Part shown: piece after piece, positions 14,062 to 21,396 of the stretch
How the letters are laid out: each line of letters starts with the position of its first letter
Numbering within the stretch: the stretch's first letter is position 1
Source: Alloclostridium intestinigallinarum
Lineage (GTDB): Bacteria; Bacillota; Clostridia; Christensenellales; UBA3700
Assembly: GCA_904393845.1 (NCBI GenBank)
Contig: CAJFNB010000023.1
Span: 1-23,522 of the forward strand
Length of the DNA stretch: 23,522 nucleotides
Direction: 5' to 3'
The notes under the pieces: model-generated
What the model was told of the DNA's origin: nothing
What the model saw: only the letters and a program-made list of their open reading frames with translations
Databases searched by the model: none
Made by a program: the position numbers and the translations under genes

Positions 14062-15741
14062 ATGGCAATGGAGATTGTAAAGGCGGTACTGGTTACGCTG
14101 GGTGGATTGGGCGTGTTCCTGTTCGGTATGAAAATACTCGGCGACTATCTGCAAAACGCCGCGGGCGACAAAATCAAATATATGCTCGGCAAAGTGGGCA
14201 ACAACCGCTTTGCGGGAGTGCTGATAGGCACAGCGGTCACGGCGGTTATCCAGAGTTCTTCCGCCACTACGGTTATGGTCGTGGGCTTTGTCAACGCGGG
14301 CATTATGACGCTTTTCCAGGCGACGGGCATTATAATGGGCGCAAACATAGGCACTACGATAACCGCGCAGATAGTGGCGCTGCAGTTTTTGCCGGTCACC
14401 GAATTTTTCATAATGCTCACGGGTATCGGCTTTTTCATGACGATGATAAGCAAGCCCAAAGTCAAAACGGCGGGCATGATAATATCCGGTTTCGGAATGA
14501 TATTCGCGGGACTTTATCTCATGTCCGCGGCGATGAACACGATAAGCCAGATGGAAGAGATAAAAAGTCTGTTCGTATCCGCGACAAATCCGTTCCTTCT
14601 TTTCTTTATCGGTCTGCTTATTACGGGTATAGTGCAGTCCTCTTCCGCCACCACGGGTATTCTGATAACCATGGCGGGGCAGGGACTGGTCACGCTGGAC
14701 GCGGCGCTTTTTGCCACGCTGGGCATAAATATCGGCACTTGCGTAACCGCGCTTCTGGCGGGCATAGGCGCGAACGCCAACGCAAAGCGCGCTTCCGTAA
14801 TACATCTGCTTTTCAACTGCTTCGGCTCGTTAGTGTTCTTCATAGTATGCTATTTCGCGCCCATATCCGAACTTTTGCAGGCGGCTTTCCCGCAGATAGA
14901 AACGCAGATAGCAATGTTCCACACCTTCTTCAACATTGCCACGACCCTGCTTCTGATAGGCTTTGTCAAACCGCTGGTAAAACTCGCCACGCTGATAGTG
15001 CCCGACAGAAAGAAGGCGGCGGAAGAAGGTCCGCTCAGATACGCGGACGAAAGGCTGCTGTCCTCGCCCGCCGTGGCGCTTGGGCAGGTCAGGCGCGAAC
15101 TCATGCGTATGCTCGACGACGCTTACGCCAATCTTTCGCTCAGCCTGGACGCCATACGCGACGTGGATTTGTCCAAGCAGGAGGAATTCGACAAGCGCGA
15201 TAAGGTTATAATGAACAGCAGGGGCGCGCTGGTGCAGTATCTCATAAAACTTTCCGACAGCGAACCGGGCGTGGAGGCGGAAACGGAGATAGCCACATAC
15301 CACAAGACAATATCGGATATCGACCGCATAGCCGACCTTGCGCAGAACGTGATGGAATTCACCGCCTCGCTCAAACAAAACAACGCAAGCATATCCGAAG
15401 CGGGCATTGAAGAACTGAAACAGATGCGTAAGGCGCTGGACGACCTGAAAGAGGGCGTGCAGGAGGAATTCGACCGCAAGGACATCTCGCTGTCAGGCGA
15501 AATCGAGAGCATGGAACAGCGCGTGGACGAACTTTACCTGCAAATGGAGGACGCGCACCTGGCGCGCATGAAGTCGGGCGCGTGCACGGCGTTTTCCGCC
15601 ACCATATACATACCGCTTATCAACAATCTGGAACGTATCGGCGACCACCTGTTCAATATCTTCCGCGGTATGAAAACTTATGTAAAAGAGCCTGCTAGGG
15701 CGGCTCACGATGAAAGCAAGACGGCGGAAGGGAGCGTGTGA
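14062..15741 (+). CDS. Na+/phosphate cotransporter family protein with C-terminal PhoU-like domain (NptA/YjbB type)
   Basis: A 559-residue membrane protein. Residues 1-320 form the Na/Pi-cotransporter II fold, an internal duplication visible as two QSSSATT motifs (64-70 and 192-198), each followed by a GxNIGT motif (93-99 and 221-227), with about eight to nine hydrophobic segments. Residues about 340-540 form a soluble, helical PhoU-like tail, as usual in the bacterial YjbB/NptA group. In that group the protein moves inorganic phosphate with Na+; for E. coli YjbB export has been proposed, so direction here is uncertain. The ATG at 14062 has AGAGGG nine bases upstream. It is first in a run with polA 78 bases downstream; that gap contains an imperfect GGCGGC/GCCGC hairpin but no terminator. 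Confidence 0.92.
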   Translation: MAMEIVKAVLVTLGGLGVFLFGMKILGDYLQNAAGDKIKYMLGKVGNNRFAGVLIGTAVTAVIQSSSATTVMVVGFVNAGIMTLFQATGIIMGANIGTTITAQIVALQFLPVTEFFIMLTGIGFFMTMISKPKVKTAGMIISGFGMIFAGLYLMSAAMNTISQMEEIKSLFVSATNPFLLFFIGLLITGIVQSSSATTGILITMAGQGLVTLDAALFATLGINIGTCVTALLAGIGANANAKRASVIHLLFNCFGSLVFFIVCYFAPISELLQAAFPQIETQIAMFHTFFNIATTLLLIGFVKPLVKLATLIVPDRKKAAEEGPLRYADERLLSSPAVALGQVRRELMRMLDDAYANLSLSLDAIRDVDLSKQEEFDKRDKVIMNSRGALVQYLIKLSDSEPGVEAETEIATYHKTISDIDRIADLAQNVMEFTASLKQNNASISEAGIEELKQMRKALDDLKEGVQEEFDRKDISLSGEIESMEQRVDELYLQMEDAHLARMKSGACTAFSATIYIPLINNLERIGDHLFNIFRGMKTYVKEPARAAHDESKTAEGSV

Positions 15742-15819
15742 GGCTTCCGGCGCGAATTTTCGGCGGCAAACGCCGCAAGTCCTCGCAACGGTTGCTGCCG
15801 CTGCGTAACGGGGGTAAAA

Positions 15820-18369
15820 ATGGAACGGATATTATTACTTGACAGCAATTCGCTTATCAACCGCGCGTATTACGCGCTGCCCAACCTCACGGACAGATCG
15901 TCGGGGCTGCATACGGGCGCGATTTTCGGCTATATGAATATGCTTATCAACGTGATAAACAAGTATAAGCCCACGCACGCCGTGGCTGTTTTCGACCGCA
16001 AGGCGCCCGTGTTCAGAAAGGCGCTTTACGAAGGCTACAAGGCGCAGCGCAAACCCATGCCGGAAGAGCTTGCCGAACAGCTCGAACCGCTCAAAAACAT
16101 ACTCCGCGCGATGAAAATTCCCGTTGCGGAGATGGACGGCTTTGAAGCGGACGACATAATCGGCTCCATATCGCGGCAGTGGGAATATCCCGCAATCATC
16201 GTCACGGGCGACAGGGACAGCCTTCAGCTCGTGTCCGACCGCGTGCACGTGCTTCTGACGAAAAAGGGCGTGAGCGAGGTGGAGGAATACACCCCCGAAC
16301 GGCTTAAAGAGGACGGTCTGACCCCGGCGCAGGTGATAGACCTGAAAGCGCTTATGGGCGACGCTTCCGACAACATTCCGGGCGTTGCGGGCGTGGGTGA
16401 AAAGACGGCGAAAATGCTGCTTTCGGAATATTCCGACCTGGACGGCGTATATTCCCACCTGGGCGAGCTGAAGGGCAAGCTGAAAGAAAGGCTGGAAGAG
16501 GGCAAGGACAGCGCGTATATGTCCTACACTCTCGCCACGATAAAGTGCGACGTACCCCTGGCGCTTAATATGGACGGGGCGGAATTGAAAATACCCTTTG
16601 ACGAAAGCGTGCGCGAAGAGCTGCTTAAATACGGACTTCTGAAAGTCGCGGACCGTCTTCCCGTTAAAATCGAGGAGGACAAGCCGCGCGGATACGGCTA
16701 TGAAGTGGAGAGCATAAACAGCGAAAGCGCGCTCGGCGCATACCTGGAAAAGGTAAAGGCGGCGGGGCGCATGAGCGTCTCCCTTGAAGGCGGGGTATTT
16801 CTTGCGACTGACGAAAAACACGGCGCCGCGCTTCTTCCCGGGCAGACGCTTTTCGACGAGGGACTTGAATACGGCCGCGCGCTCGAACTGCTGAAAGAAG
16901 TTCTGGAAGATGAAAATATCAAAAAGACGGTGTACGACGGCAAAAGCCTTGCGCACACTCTCTCAAGGCACGGTATCACCCTGCGCGGCGTGGAGGACGA
17001 CGTGCTTCTGCTCGCCTGGCTGGACGACGCCAACCGCACTTACAAGACCCAGGCGGACGCGTTCGCGTCCTTCGGCATAGATCCCGCCTGTCCCGCCTGC
17101 GCGGCGTTCGCGCTCAGGGAAATTGCGGGGCAGGGCGTGAAGGACAAGGGTATGTATAAGATATATACGGATATGGAACTTCCGCTCGTGCCCGTGCTTT
17201 ACGGTATGGAAGAGGCGGGCTTTTGCGTGGACAAGCAGGGACTTATCCGCCTGAACGGGGAATTCGAACGTATTCTGGACGAACTCAAACGGGATATATA
17301 TGCGCTTGCGGGCGGGGAATTCAACGTAAATTCCCCCCAGCAGCTCGCGGATATACTGTTCAGAAAGCTGGGACTGAAAAGCGGCAGAAAGAACAGGCGC
17401 GGTTATTCCACCAACGTGGAGGTGCTTTCGGAGCTGGAAGACGAACACGCGATAGTTCCGCTTATCCTGCGCTACCGCGAAATAGCCAAACTGCGCTCCA
17501 CCTATGCGCTCGGAATGTTGCCGCTGGTGGACGAAAACGATAAACTGCATACCGTTTTCAGGCAGGCGGCAACGTCGACGGGCAGACTTTCTTCCACCGA
17601 ACCCAACCTGCAGAATATCCCCGTGAGAAAGGCGGAAGGCGCGCTTATAAGAAAGCTGTTCATCGCCTCGCCCGGCAACGTGCTGGTCACCGCCGACTAT
17701 TCGCAGATAGAACTCAGGCTGATGGCGCATTTCAGCGGAGATAGCGCTATGTGCGCGGCGTTCAACGCGGGCACGGACATACACACCGTAACCGCCGCCA
17801 AGGTATTCCGCGTGCCCGAATATATGGTCACGCCCGAAATGCGCCGCCACGCCAAAGCGGTGAACTTCGGAATCATCTACGGCATAAGCGAATACGGGCT
17901 TGCCAAGGATTTAGGCATTTCTAGGGTGCGTGCCAGAGAGTTTATAGAGGGATACTTCGCAACATATCCCGGCGTAAAGAAGTATATGAACGAGGCGATA
18001 GAAACGGCGAAGGAAAAGGGATATGTGCAGACGCTTTTCGGGCGCAGAAGGGAAGTGCCCGAACTGAAAGCGGCAAACGCCAACCAGCGCGCTTTCGGCG
18101 AGCGCGTCGCGCTGAATATGCCTTTGCAGGGCACGGCGAGCGATATTATCAAGCTGGCAATGCTGAACGCCGCCGCAAAGCTGAAAGAGGGCGGATACGC
18201 TTCGCGCCTTATTATGCAGGTGCACGACGAACTCATAATCGACGCCGTGCCGGAAGAGGCGGAGCAGATGAAAAAACTTTTGCGCGACAGCATGGAAAAT
18301 GTGGTACAATTAAAAGTGAAGCTGGAAGTGGAAGTAGGCTCCGGCCCCAACTGGCTTGAAGCCAAATGA
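15820..18369 (+). CDS. polA: DNA polymerase I
   Basis: An 849-residue family A polymerase for gap filling, Okazaki fragment maturation and repair. Residues 1-290 are the 5'-nuclease domain (LLLDSNSLINRAYY, FEADDIIG, TGDRDSLQLV, GDASDNIPGVAGVGEKTA). Residues about 300-470 are a 3'-5' exonuclease fold whose catalytic acids are gone: the expected D-x-E strand reads MSVSLEGG and the second motif reads VYDGKSLAHTL, as in Bacillus/Bst enzymes, so proofreading is predicted absent. Polymerase motif A is DYSQIELRLMAHFSGD (Asp626), motif B RRHAKAVNFGIIYG (Lys679), motif C MQVHDELIID (Asp803, Glu804). GGGGG precedes the ATG at a normal distance. The stop codon TGA overlaps the first base pairs of a downstream 124-bp tandem repeat. 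Confidence 0.97.
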   Translation: MERILLLDSNSLINRAYYALPNLTDRSSGLHTGAIFGYMNMLINVINKYKPTHAVAVFDRKAPVFRKALYEGYKAQRKPMPEELAEQLEPLKNILRAMKIPVAEMDGFEADDIIGSISRQWEYPAIIVTGDRDSLQLVSDRVHVLLTKKGVSEVEEYTPERLKEDGLTPAQVIDLKALMGDASDNIPGVAGVGEKTAKMLLSEYSDLDGVYSHLGELKGKLKERLEEGKDSAYMSYTLATIKCDVPLALNMDGAELKIPFDESVREELLKYGLLKVADRLPVKIEEDKPRGYGYEVESINSESALGAYLEKVKAAGRMSVSLEGGVFLATDEKHGAALLPGQTLFDEGLEYGRALELLKEVLEDENIKKTVYDGKSLAHTLSRHGITLRGVEDDVLLLAWLDDANRTYKTQADAFASFGIDPACPACAAFALREIAGQGVKDKGMYKIYTDMELPLVPVLYGMEEAGFCVDKQGLIRLNGEFERILDELKRDIYALAGGEFNVNSPQQLADILFRKLGLKSGRKNRRGYSTNVEVLSELEDEHAIVPLILRYREIAKLRSTYALGMLPLVDENDKLHTVFRQAATSTGRLSSTEPNLQNIPVRKAEGALIRKLFIASPGNVLVTADYSQIELRLMAHFSGDSAMCAAFNAGTDIHTVTAAKVFRVPEYMVTPEMRRHAKAVNFGIIYGISEYGLAKDLGISRVRAREFIEGYFATYPGVKKYMNEAIETAKEKGYVQTLFGRRREVPELKAANANQRAFGERVALNMPLQGTASDIIKLAMLNAAAKLKEGGYASRLIMQVHDELIIDAVPEEAEQMKKLLRDSMENVVQLKVKLEVEVGSGPNWLEAK

Positions 18370-18615
18370 AGCGCCGTGCGCTTCACCACTGATTACTCTT
18401 CGAAGTGACAATGCGGAAAGACGGGACTTGACTTCTCCGCAACGCCTGCAAAGTGCAAATAAAGCGAAGCAAAACCGCGCTTTTGCGAGCGGAAGCGCCG
18501 TGCGCTTCACCACTGATTACTCTTTGAAGTGACAATGCGGAAAGACGGGACTTGACTTCTCCGCAACGCCTGCAAAGTGTAAATAAAGCGCGGCAAAATC
18601 GCATTTTGCCAAGCG
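18368..18615. repeat. Two 124-bp tandem repeats abutting the polA stop codon
   Basis: Copies at 18368-18491 and 18492-18615, highly alike. Each begins with the hairpin GAAGCGC-CGT-GCGCTTC and contains CACTGATTACTCTT, GAAGTGACAATGCGG and GACTTCTCCGCAACGC. Read on the minus strand the order is TTGCGGAGAA ... GTCACTTC ... GTGGTGAAGCGC, that is, the head module in inverted orientation relative to the other copies. The first repeat shares bases with the polA TGA. Confidence 0.88.
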
Positions 18616-18862
18616 TAACCTATAAAATCCGCCGTGCGGATTTTCCCGCAAGGGCGGAAAGGGTTGAATTTTCGCGCAAAAAACAAGTTTGCATAAATCA
18701 AACCTTGCGCGAAAAGAAGGGAAAACCGACCCTCAAGCGACAAATATCATAACCATAGCGAAGAACAAAACTTTGTTTTATGGTTTTGATACTGCAAGGC
18801 GGTTAGGGGGTGGAGCGTCCCACGCTCCCGAATGGGTGGGTTTTCCCTTAAAACGAAGCCGC
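18616..18862. other. polA-coaE intergenic region with a degenerate head module
   Basis: AGGCGGTTAGGGGGTGGAGC and a GGAGCGT/ACGCTCC hairpin at about 18797-18829 identify a diverged head-module copy. The frame of coaE stays open backwards to 18689, but that part lacks family similarity and consists of repeat sequence, so it is not called coding. Confidence 0.5.
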
Positions 18863-18919
18863 AAAGTGTTTTGCGCAGATACGGTAAGCCGATTGAACAG
18901 GTTTATCGCAAAACACTTT
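18863..18919. repeat. 13-bp inverted repeat upstream of coaE
   Basis: AAAGTGTTTTGCG (18863-18875) and CGCAAAACACTTT (18907-18919) are perfect inverted arms separated by 31 bases. The right arm and following CGGCGGCTAA also occur upstream of murG (1572-1601). It may be a small mobile element or a leader hairpin; the coaE ribosome binding site lies 14 bases after it. Confidence 0.75.
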
Positions 18920-18943
18920 CACCCGGCGGCTAACGGAGTGTAT

Positions 18944-19543
18944 ATGTATATAGCAATTTACGGTAAAATAGGCAGCGGCAAATCCAGCGTAATGGAATTG
19001 CTGAGAAAAAGGGGCAAGCGCACCTGCAGCTGCGACGAGATATACAAAAACGTGGTGGTGAACAGCCCCGAATATATCGAGGCTATCGACAAGAATTTTC
19101 CCGGAGCGGTAAAGGACGGGGAAATCGACCTTGCCCGTCTTGCGGAGATTGTATACGGCGACAAGGTGAAACTTGCCAAACTGGATTCCATCGCCCATCC
19201 GCAGATAAGGGCGTGCCTGAGGCGTATTCTTGACGGCTTTCCCGAAGCGTATGCGGAAGTGCCGCTTCTGGTGGAGAGCAATTGGCAGGATATGTTCGAC
19301 AAATGCGTATACGTCAAGGCGGATTCCGCCCTGCGCGCGGAAAGGGTAAAGGAGCGCGACGGTAAGACGGAAGAGCAGGTTGCCCTGGTGGACAGCCACC
19401 GCATGAACGACGCCGTTCTGGAGCTTAACGCCGATTATATAATAGAAAACAACGGCACGCTTGCAGACCTTGCCGCCGCCGTGGACGATATGCTCGCCGC
19501 GCTTAAAAGCGACGGCAAAAAAGAAGGGAAGAACGCGAAATAA
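18944..19543 (+). CDS. coaE: Dephospho-CoA kinase
   Basis: A 199-residue P-loop kinase that phosphorylates the 3'-hydroxyl of dephospho-CoA, the last step of coenzyme A synthesis. The Walker A loop is GKIGSGKS at 7-14; the CoaE-specific L-x-x-I-x-HP-x-IR block reads LDSIAHPQIRACLRRIL; EVPLLVES and the lid region SALRAERVKERDGKTEEQV follow, ending with the family's ADYIIENNGTLADL. Length matches CoaE. The frame extends 85 codons upstream, but ATG 18944 has GGAG (18934-18937) at a good distance and fits the family's N-terminus. polA and coaE are frequent neighbours in Bacillota. The last coding bases are duplicated in the following gap. Confidence 0.93.
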   Translation: MYIAIYGKIGSGKSSVMELLRKRGKRTCSCDEIYKNVVVNSPEYIEAIDKNFPGAVKDGEIDLARLAEIVYGDKVKLAKLDSIAHPQIRACLRRILDGFPEAYAEVPLLVESNWQDMFDKCVYVKADSALRAERVKERDGKTEEQVALVDSHRMNDAVLELNADYIIENNGTLADLAAAVDDMLAALKSDGKKEGKNAK

Positions 19544-19592
19544 CAAGGAAAGCGAAGGCTTGAAAGGGCAAAGAAGGGAAGAACGCGAAATA
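19521..19592. repeat. 22-bp direct repeat at the coaE 3' end
   Basis: AAGAAGGGAAGAACGCGAAA plus TA occurs at 19521-19542, where it contains the coaE stop, and again at 19571-19592, a 50-base spacing. It shows a local duplication of the gene's 3' end. Confidence 0.85.
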
Positions 19593-19674
19593 GCAACGCG
19601 CAACCATATATAAACTTACGGAGGGAAAACGCCCTTGCTCGTCCGTGCGGACGGGGCGGGGCGCGGACGGAAAA

Positions 19675-20502
19675 ATGAATTTACTCGGAGCGATAAGTTT
19701 CAGCGAAATACTCGACACCGTCTGGCAGTGGCTGACTACCGAGGGACTGAAAGTAGTCATCGGCGGCATAGTGCTGTTTATAGTGTGCAAACTCACCAAC
19801 CTGCTCGTGCGCAGGCTGAACAAGCGGCTGGAAAAGAGGAACGTGGACAAGACCCTGCGCGTCGTTTTAACGCCGTGGCTGGGCAGGATAATCAAATTTA
19901 TCGCCGTATGCGTCTATATCGGCTACCTCGGCTTTGAAACTTCTTCCATATCCGCGGCAATCGCTTCCCTGGGCGTCACGGTGGGCCTCGCCCTGCAGGG
20001 CAGCCTTTCCAATCTGGCGGCGGGCATAGTGATACTCGTCACCCGTCCTTTCAAGATAGGCGACAAAATATCCAGCGAAAGCGTCACGGGCATAGTGGAA
20101 AACATCACGATAATGTATACCTACCTTGTCACTTCCACCAACGAAACCGTCTGCGTGCCCAATTCCGACCTGACCACGGATAAACTTATCAATTACAACT
20201 CCAAATCCACGCGCAGAATAGACCTCAATTTCGGCGTGGCGTACACGAAGGACTACAAGCGCGCCAAGGATATAATAATGCAGTGCGTATGCGATAACGG
20301 TCAATGCCTGGAAGATCCCGCGCCCGTCGTAGTGCTCAGCGAACAGGCGGCAAGCAGCCTTGTTTTCACCCTTAAAGTGTGGACTCTCACGGAAAATTAC
20401 GACGACGTGAAAAATGACCTTATGGAAAGGGTCACGGACGCGCTTATCGCGAATAACGTGGAGATTCCGTACAACCAGCTCGACGTCCATATAAAACAAT
20501 AA
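19675..20502 (+). CDS. mscS: Small-conductance mechanosensitive channel, MscS family
   Basis: A 275-residue MscS-type channel that opens under membrane tension and releases solutes after hypo-osmotic shock. Three membrane segments: about 25-45, 68-87 and 91-122. The third has the Ala/Gly-rich pore pattern ISAAIASLGVTVGLALQGSLSNLAAGIVI followed by TRPFKIGDKI, which leads into the beta domain and the cytoplasmic alpha/beta cage (VCVPNSDLTTDKLINYN, C-terminal EIPYNQLDVHIKQ). Length is as in E. coli MscS. ATG 19675 is preferred to the upstream GTG 19645 because the family begins near it; the site before it (GGACGGA) is weak. The stop codon lies inside the first of two tandem hairpins. Confidence 0.92.
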   Translation: MNLLGAISFSEILDTVWQWLTTEGLKVVIGGIVLFIVCKLTNLLVRRLNKRLEKRNVDKTLRVVLTPWLGRIIKFIAVCVYIGYLGFETSSISAAIASLGVTVGLALQGSLSNLAAGIVILVTRPFKIGDKISSESVTGIVENITIMYTYLVTSTNETVCVPNSDLTTDKLINYNSKSTRRIDLNFGVAYTKDYKRAKDIIMQCVCDNGQCLEDPAPVVVLSEQAASSLVFTLKVWTLTENYDDVKNDLMERVTDALIANNVEIPYNQLDVHIKQ

Positions 20503-20598
20503 CCGCCGAATCTTTTTGGCGCCTTTGCCGGGCGGTTATTCACACTTGATAAAACAATAACCGCCGAATCTTTTTAGCGCCTTTGCCCGGCGGTTATT
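20498..20598 (+). terminator. Two tandem hairpins at the mscS 3' end
   Basis: AATAACCGCC and GGCGGTTATT pair at 20498-20507 with 20531-20540 and again at 20556-20565 with 20589-20598, as two copies of a 58-bp unit. The loop of each contains CTTTTT and a GGCGC/CGCC-like segment. The first hairpin includes the mscS stop. They are likely 3'-end structures; the absence of a clean T tract after the stem makes a standard intrinsic terminator uncertain. Confidence 0.65.
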
Positions 20599-20688
20599 CA
20601 CACTCGAACGCCAAACCGTACGGAAAAAAGAGGCGCAAACTTCGGTTTTGTCACTTTGAAATATACCCGACCCGCGTTGATCCGCCGC

Positions 20689-20935
20689 TGTCAAGTACTG
20701 CTTGACAAGGTTATTTTTTATAGTAAATAAGACAGACTTGTCAAGTACTACTTGACACGCTCATTTTTGATAGTAAATAAGACAGACTTGTCAAGTACTA
20801 CTTGACACGCTCATTTTTTATAGCAAATAAAACAGGCTTGTCAAGTACTACCTGACAAGGTTATTTTTGACAGTAAGTAAAACAGACTTGTCAAGTACTA
20901 CCTGACAAGGTTATTTTTGATAGCAAGTAAAACGG
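20689..20935. repeat. Five P3 palindromes in an exact 50-bp tandem array
   Basis: P3 copies at 20689-20707, 20738-20757, 20788-20807, 20838-20858 and 20888-20908. Between them are near-identical spacers of the type CTCATTTTTGATAGTAAATA with AAGACAGA. The register is exactly 50 bases from the second copy on. Copies four and five share the same CCTGACA change in the right arm, showing recent unit duplication. A TCCGCCGC box precedes the first copy. Confidence 0.93.
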
Positions 20936-20939
20936 TAAT

Positions 20940-21117
20940 CAAACAAAAAGCATTGCGAAGAGGTACACCGTAATACTTTTTCTGCCACTTCAAGGTATGA
21001 TCGGGTGCGGCGGCTCGCCGCGGTGGAGCGCCACGCGCTCCCGGCTCGCCGCTTGTCAGGTACTACTTGACAATTCACTAAAGTTATAAAAACAAGCCCG
21101 CACCAAAAATATTGGTA
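20940..21117. repeat. Head module, P3 and the left half of a P1 unit interrupted by the MITE
   Basis: A head module (20945-21052: GCATTGCGAAGAGG, CACTTCAAGGTATGATC, GGCGGCTCGCCGC, a GGAGCG/CGCTCC hairpin and a second GGCTCGCCGC) runs into P3 at 21053-21073. Then comes AACAAGCCCGCACCAAAAAT-ATTGGTA, a P1 unit whose right flank resumes at 21352 after the MITE. An intact version lies at 6172-6225. Confidence 0.87.
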
Positions 21118-21349
21118 CCCGTAGTGGGCCTCAGTAGAACACATTTTGCCGTAAAACATAAAATATGTGTATATGTCGGGTTGTAAAATGCCTTGCTTTA
21201 AGCGGGAGCGCGTGGCGCTCCACCCATGATAATCTGCGAAGTAACAAAGCAATAATGCCGAAATGCTTTCTTCGTAGAGTAATCAGCCTGCGGCGGCTCG
21301 CCGCACGAAAACAGTACGATTAAAGTGTTCTACTGAGGCCCACTACGGG
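21118..21349. mobile_element. Complete 232-bp MITE with 25-bp perfect TIRs and TA target duplication
   Basis: The left end (21118-21142, starting CCCGTAGTGGGCC) is the exact reverse complement of the right end (21325-21349, ending CCCACTACGGG). TA flanks both sides (21116-21117 and 21350-21351). The joined flanks rebuild the P1 unit seen intact at 6174-6225 (ATTGG-TA-AGGCTTG type), which shows the insertion directly. There is no transposase gene inside. TA duplication and TIR style fit IS630/Tc1-mariner-type MITEs. The interior contains head-module sequence (GGAGCGCGTGGCGCTCC hairpin, GGCGGCTCGCCGC). Confidence 0.92.
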
Positions 21350-21396
21350 TACAGGCTTGTATTCTGTCCGCAGATAACGATTAAGCAAAAACCGGA

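Noticed and set aside
13959..15203. 414-codon frame overlapping the Na/phosphate cotransporter in another frame
   Set aside because: Shadow of the real gene; low-complexity Arg/Gly/His-rich translation. The 14062 frame has the family motifs.
18689..18943. N-terminal extension of CoaE by 85 codons
   Set aside because: It consists of repeat sequence, and the P-loop lies at the expected distance from ATG 18944, which has a GGAG site.
20689..20935. CRISPR-like array: about 21-bp palindromic repeats with about 29-base spacers
   Set aside because: The spacers are nearly identical to one another, there are no cas genes, and the same palindromes occur scattered. It is a 50-bp tandem repeat.
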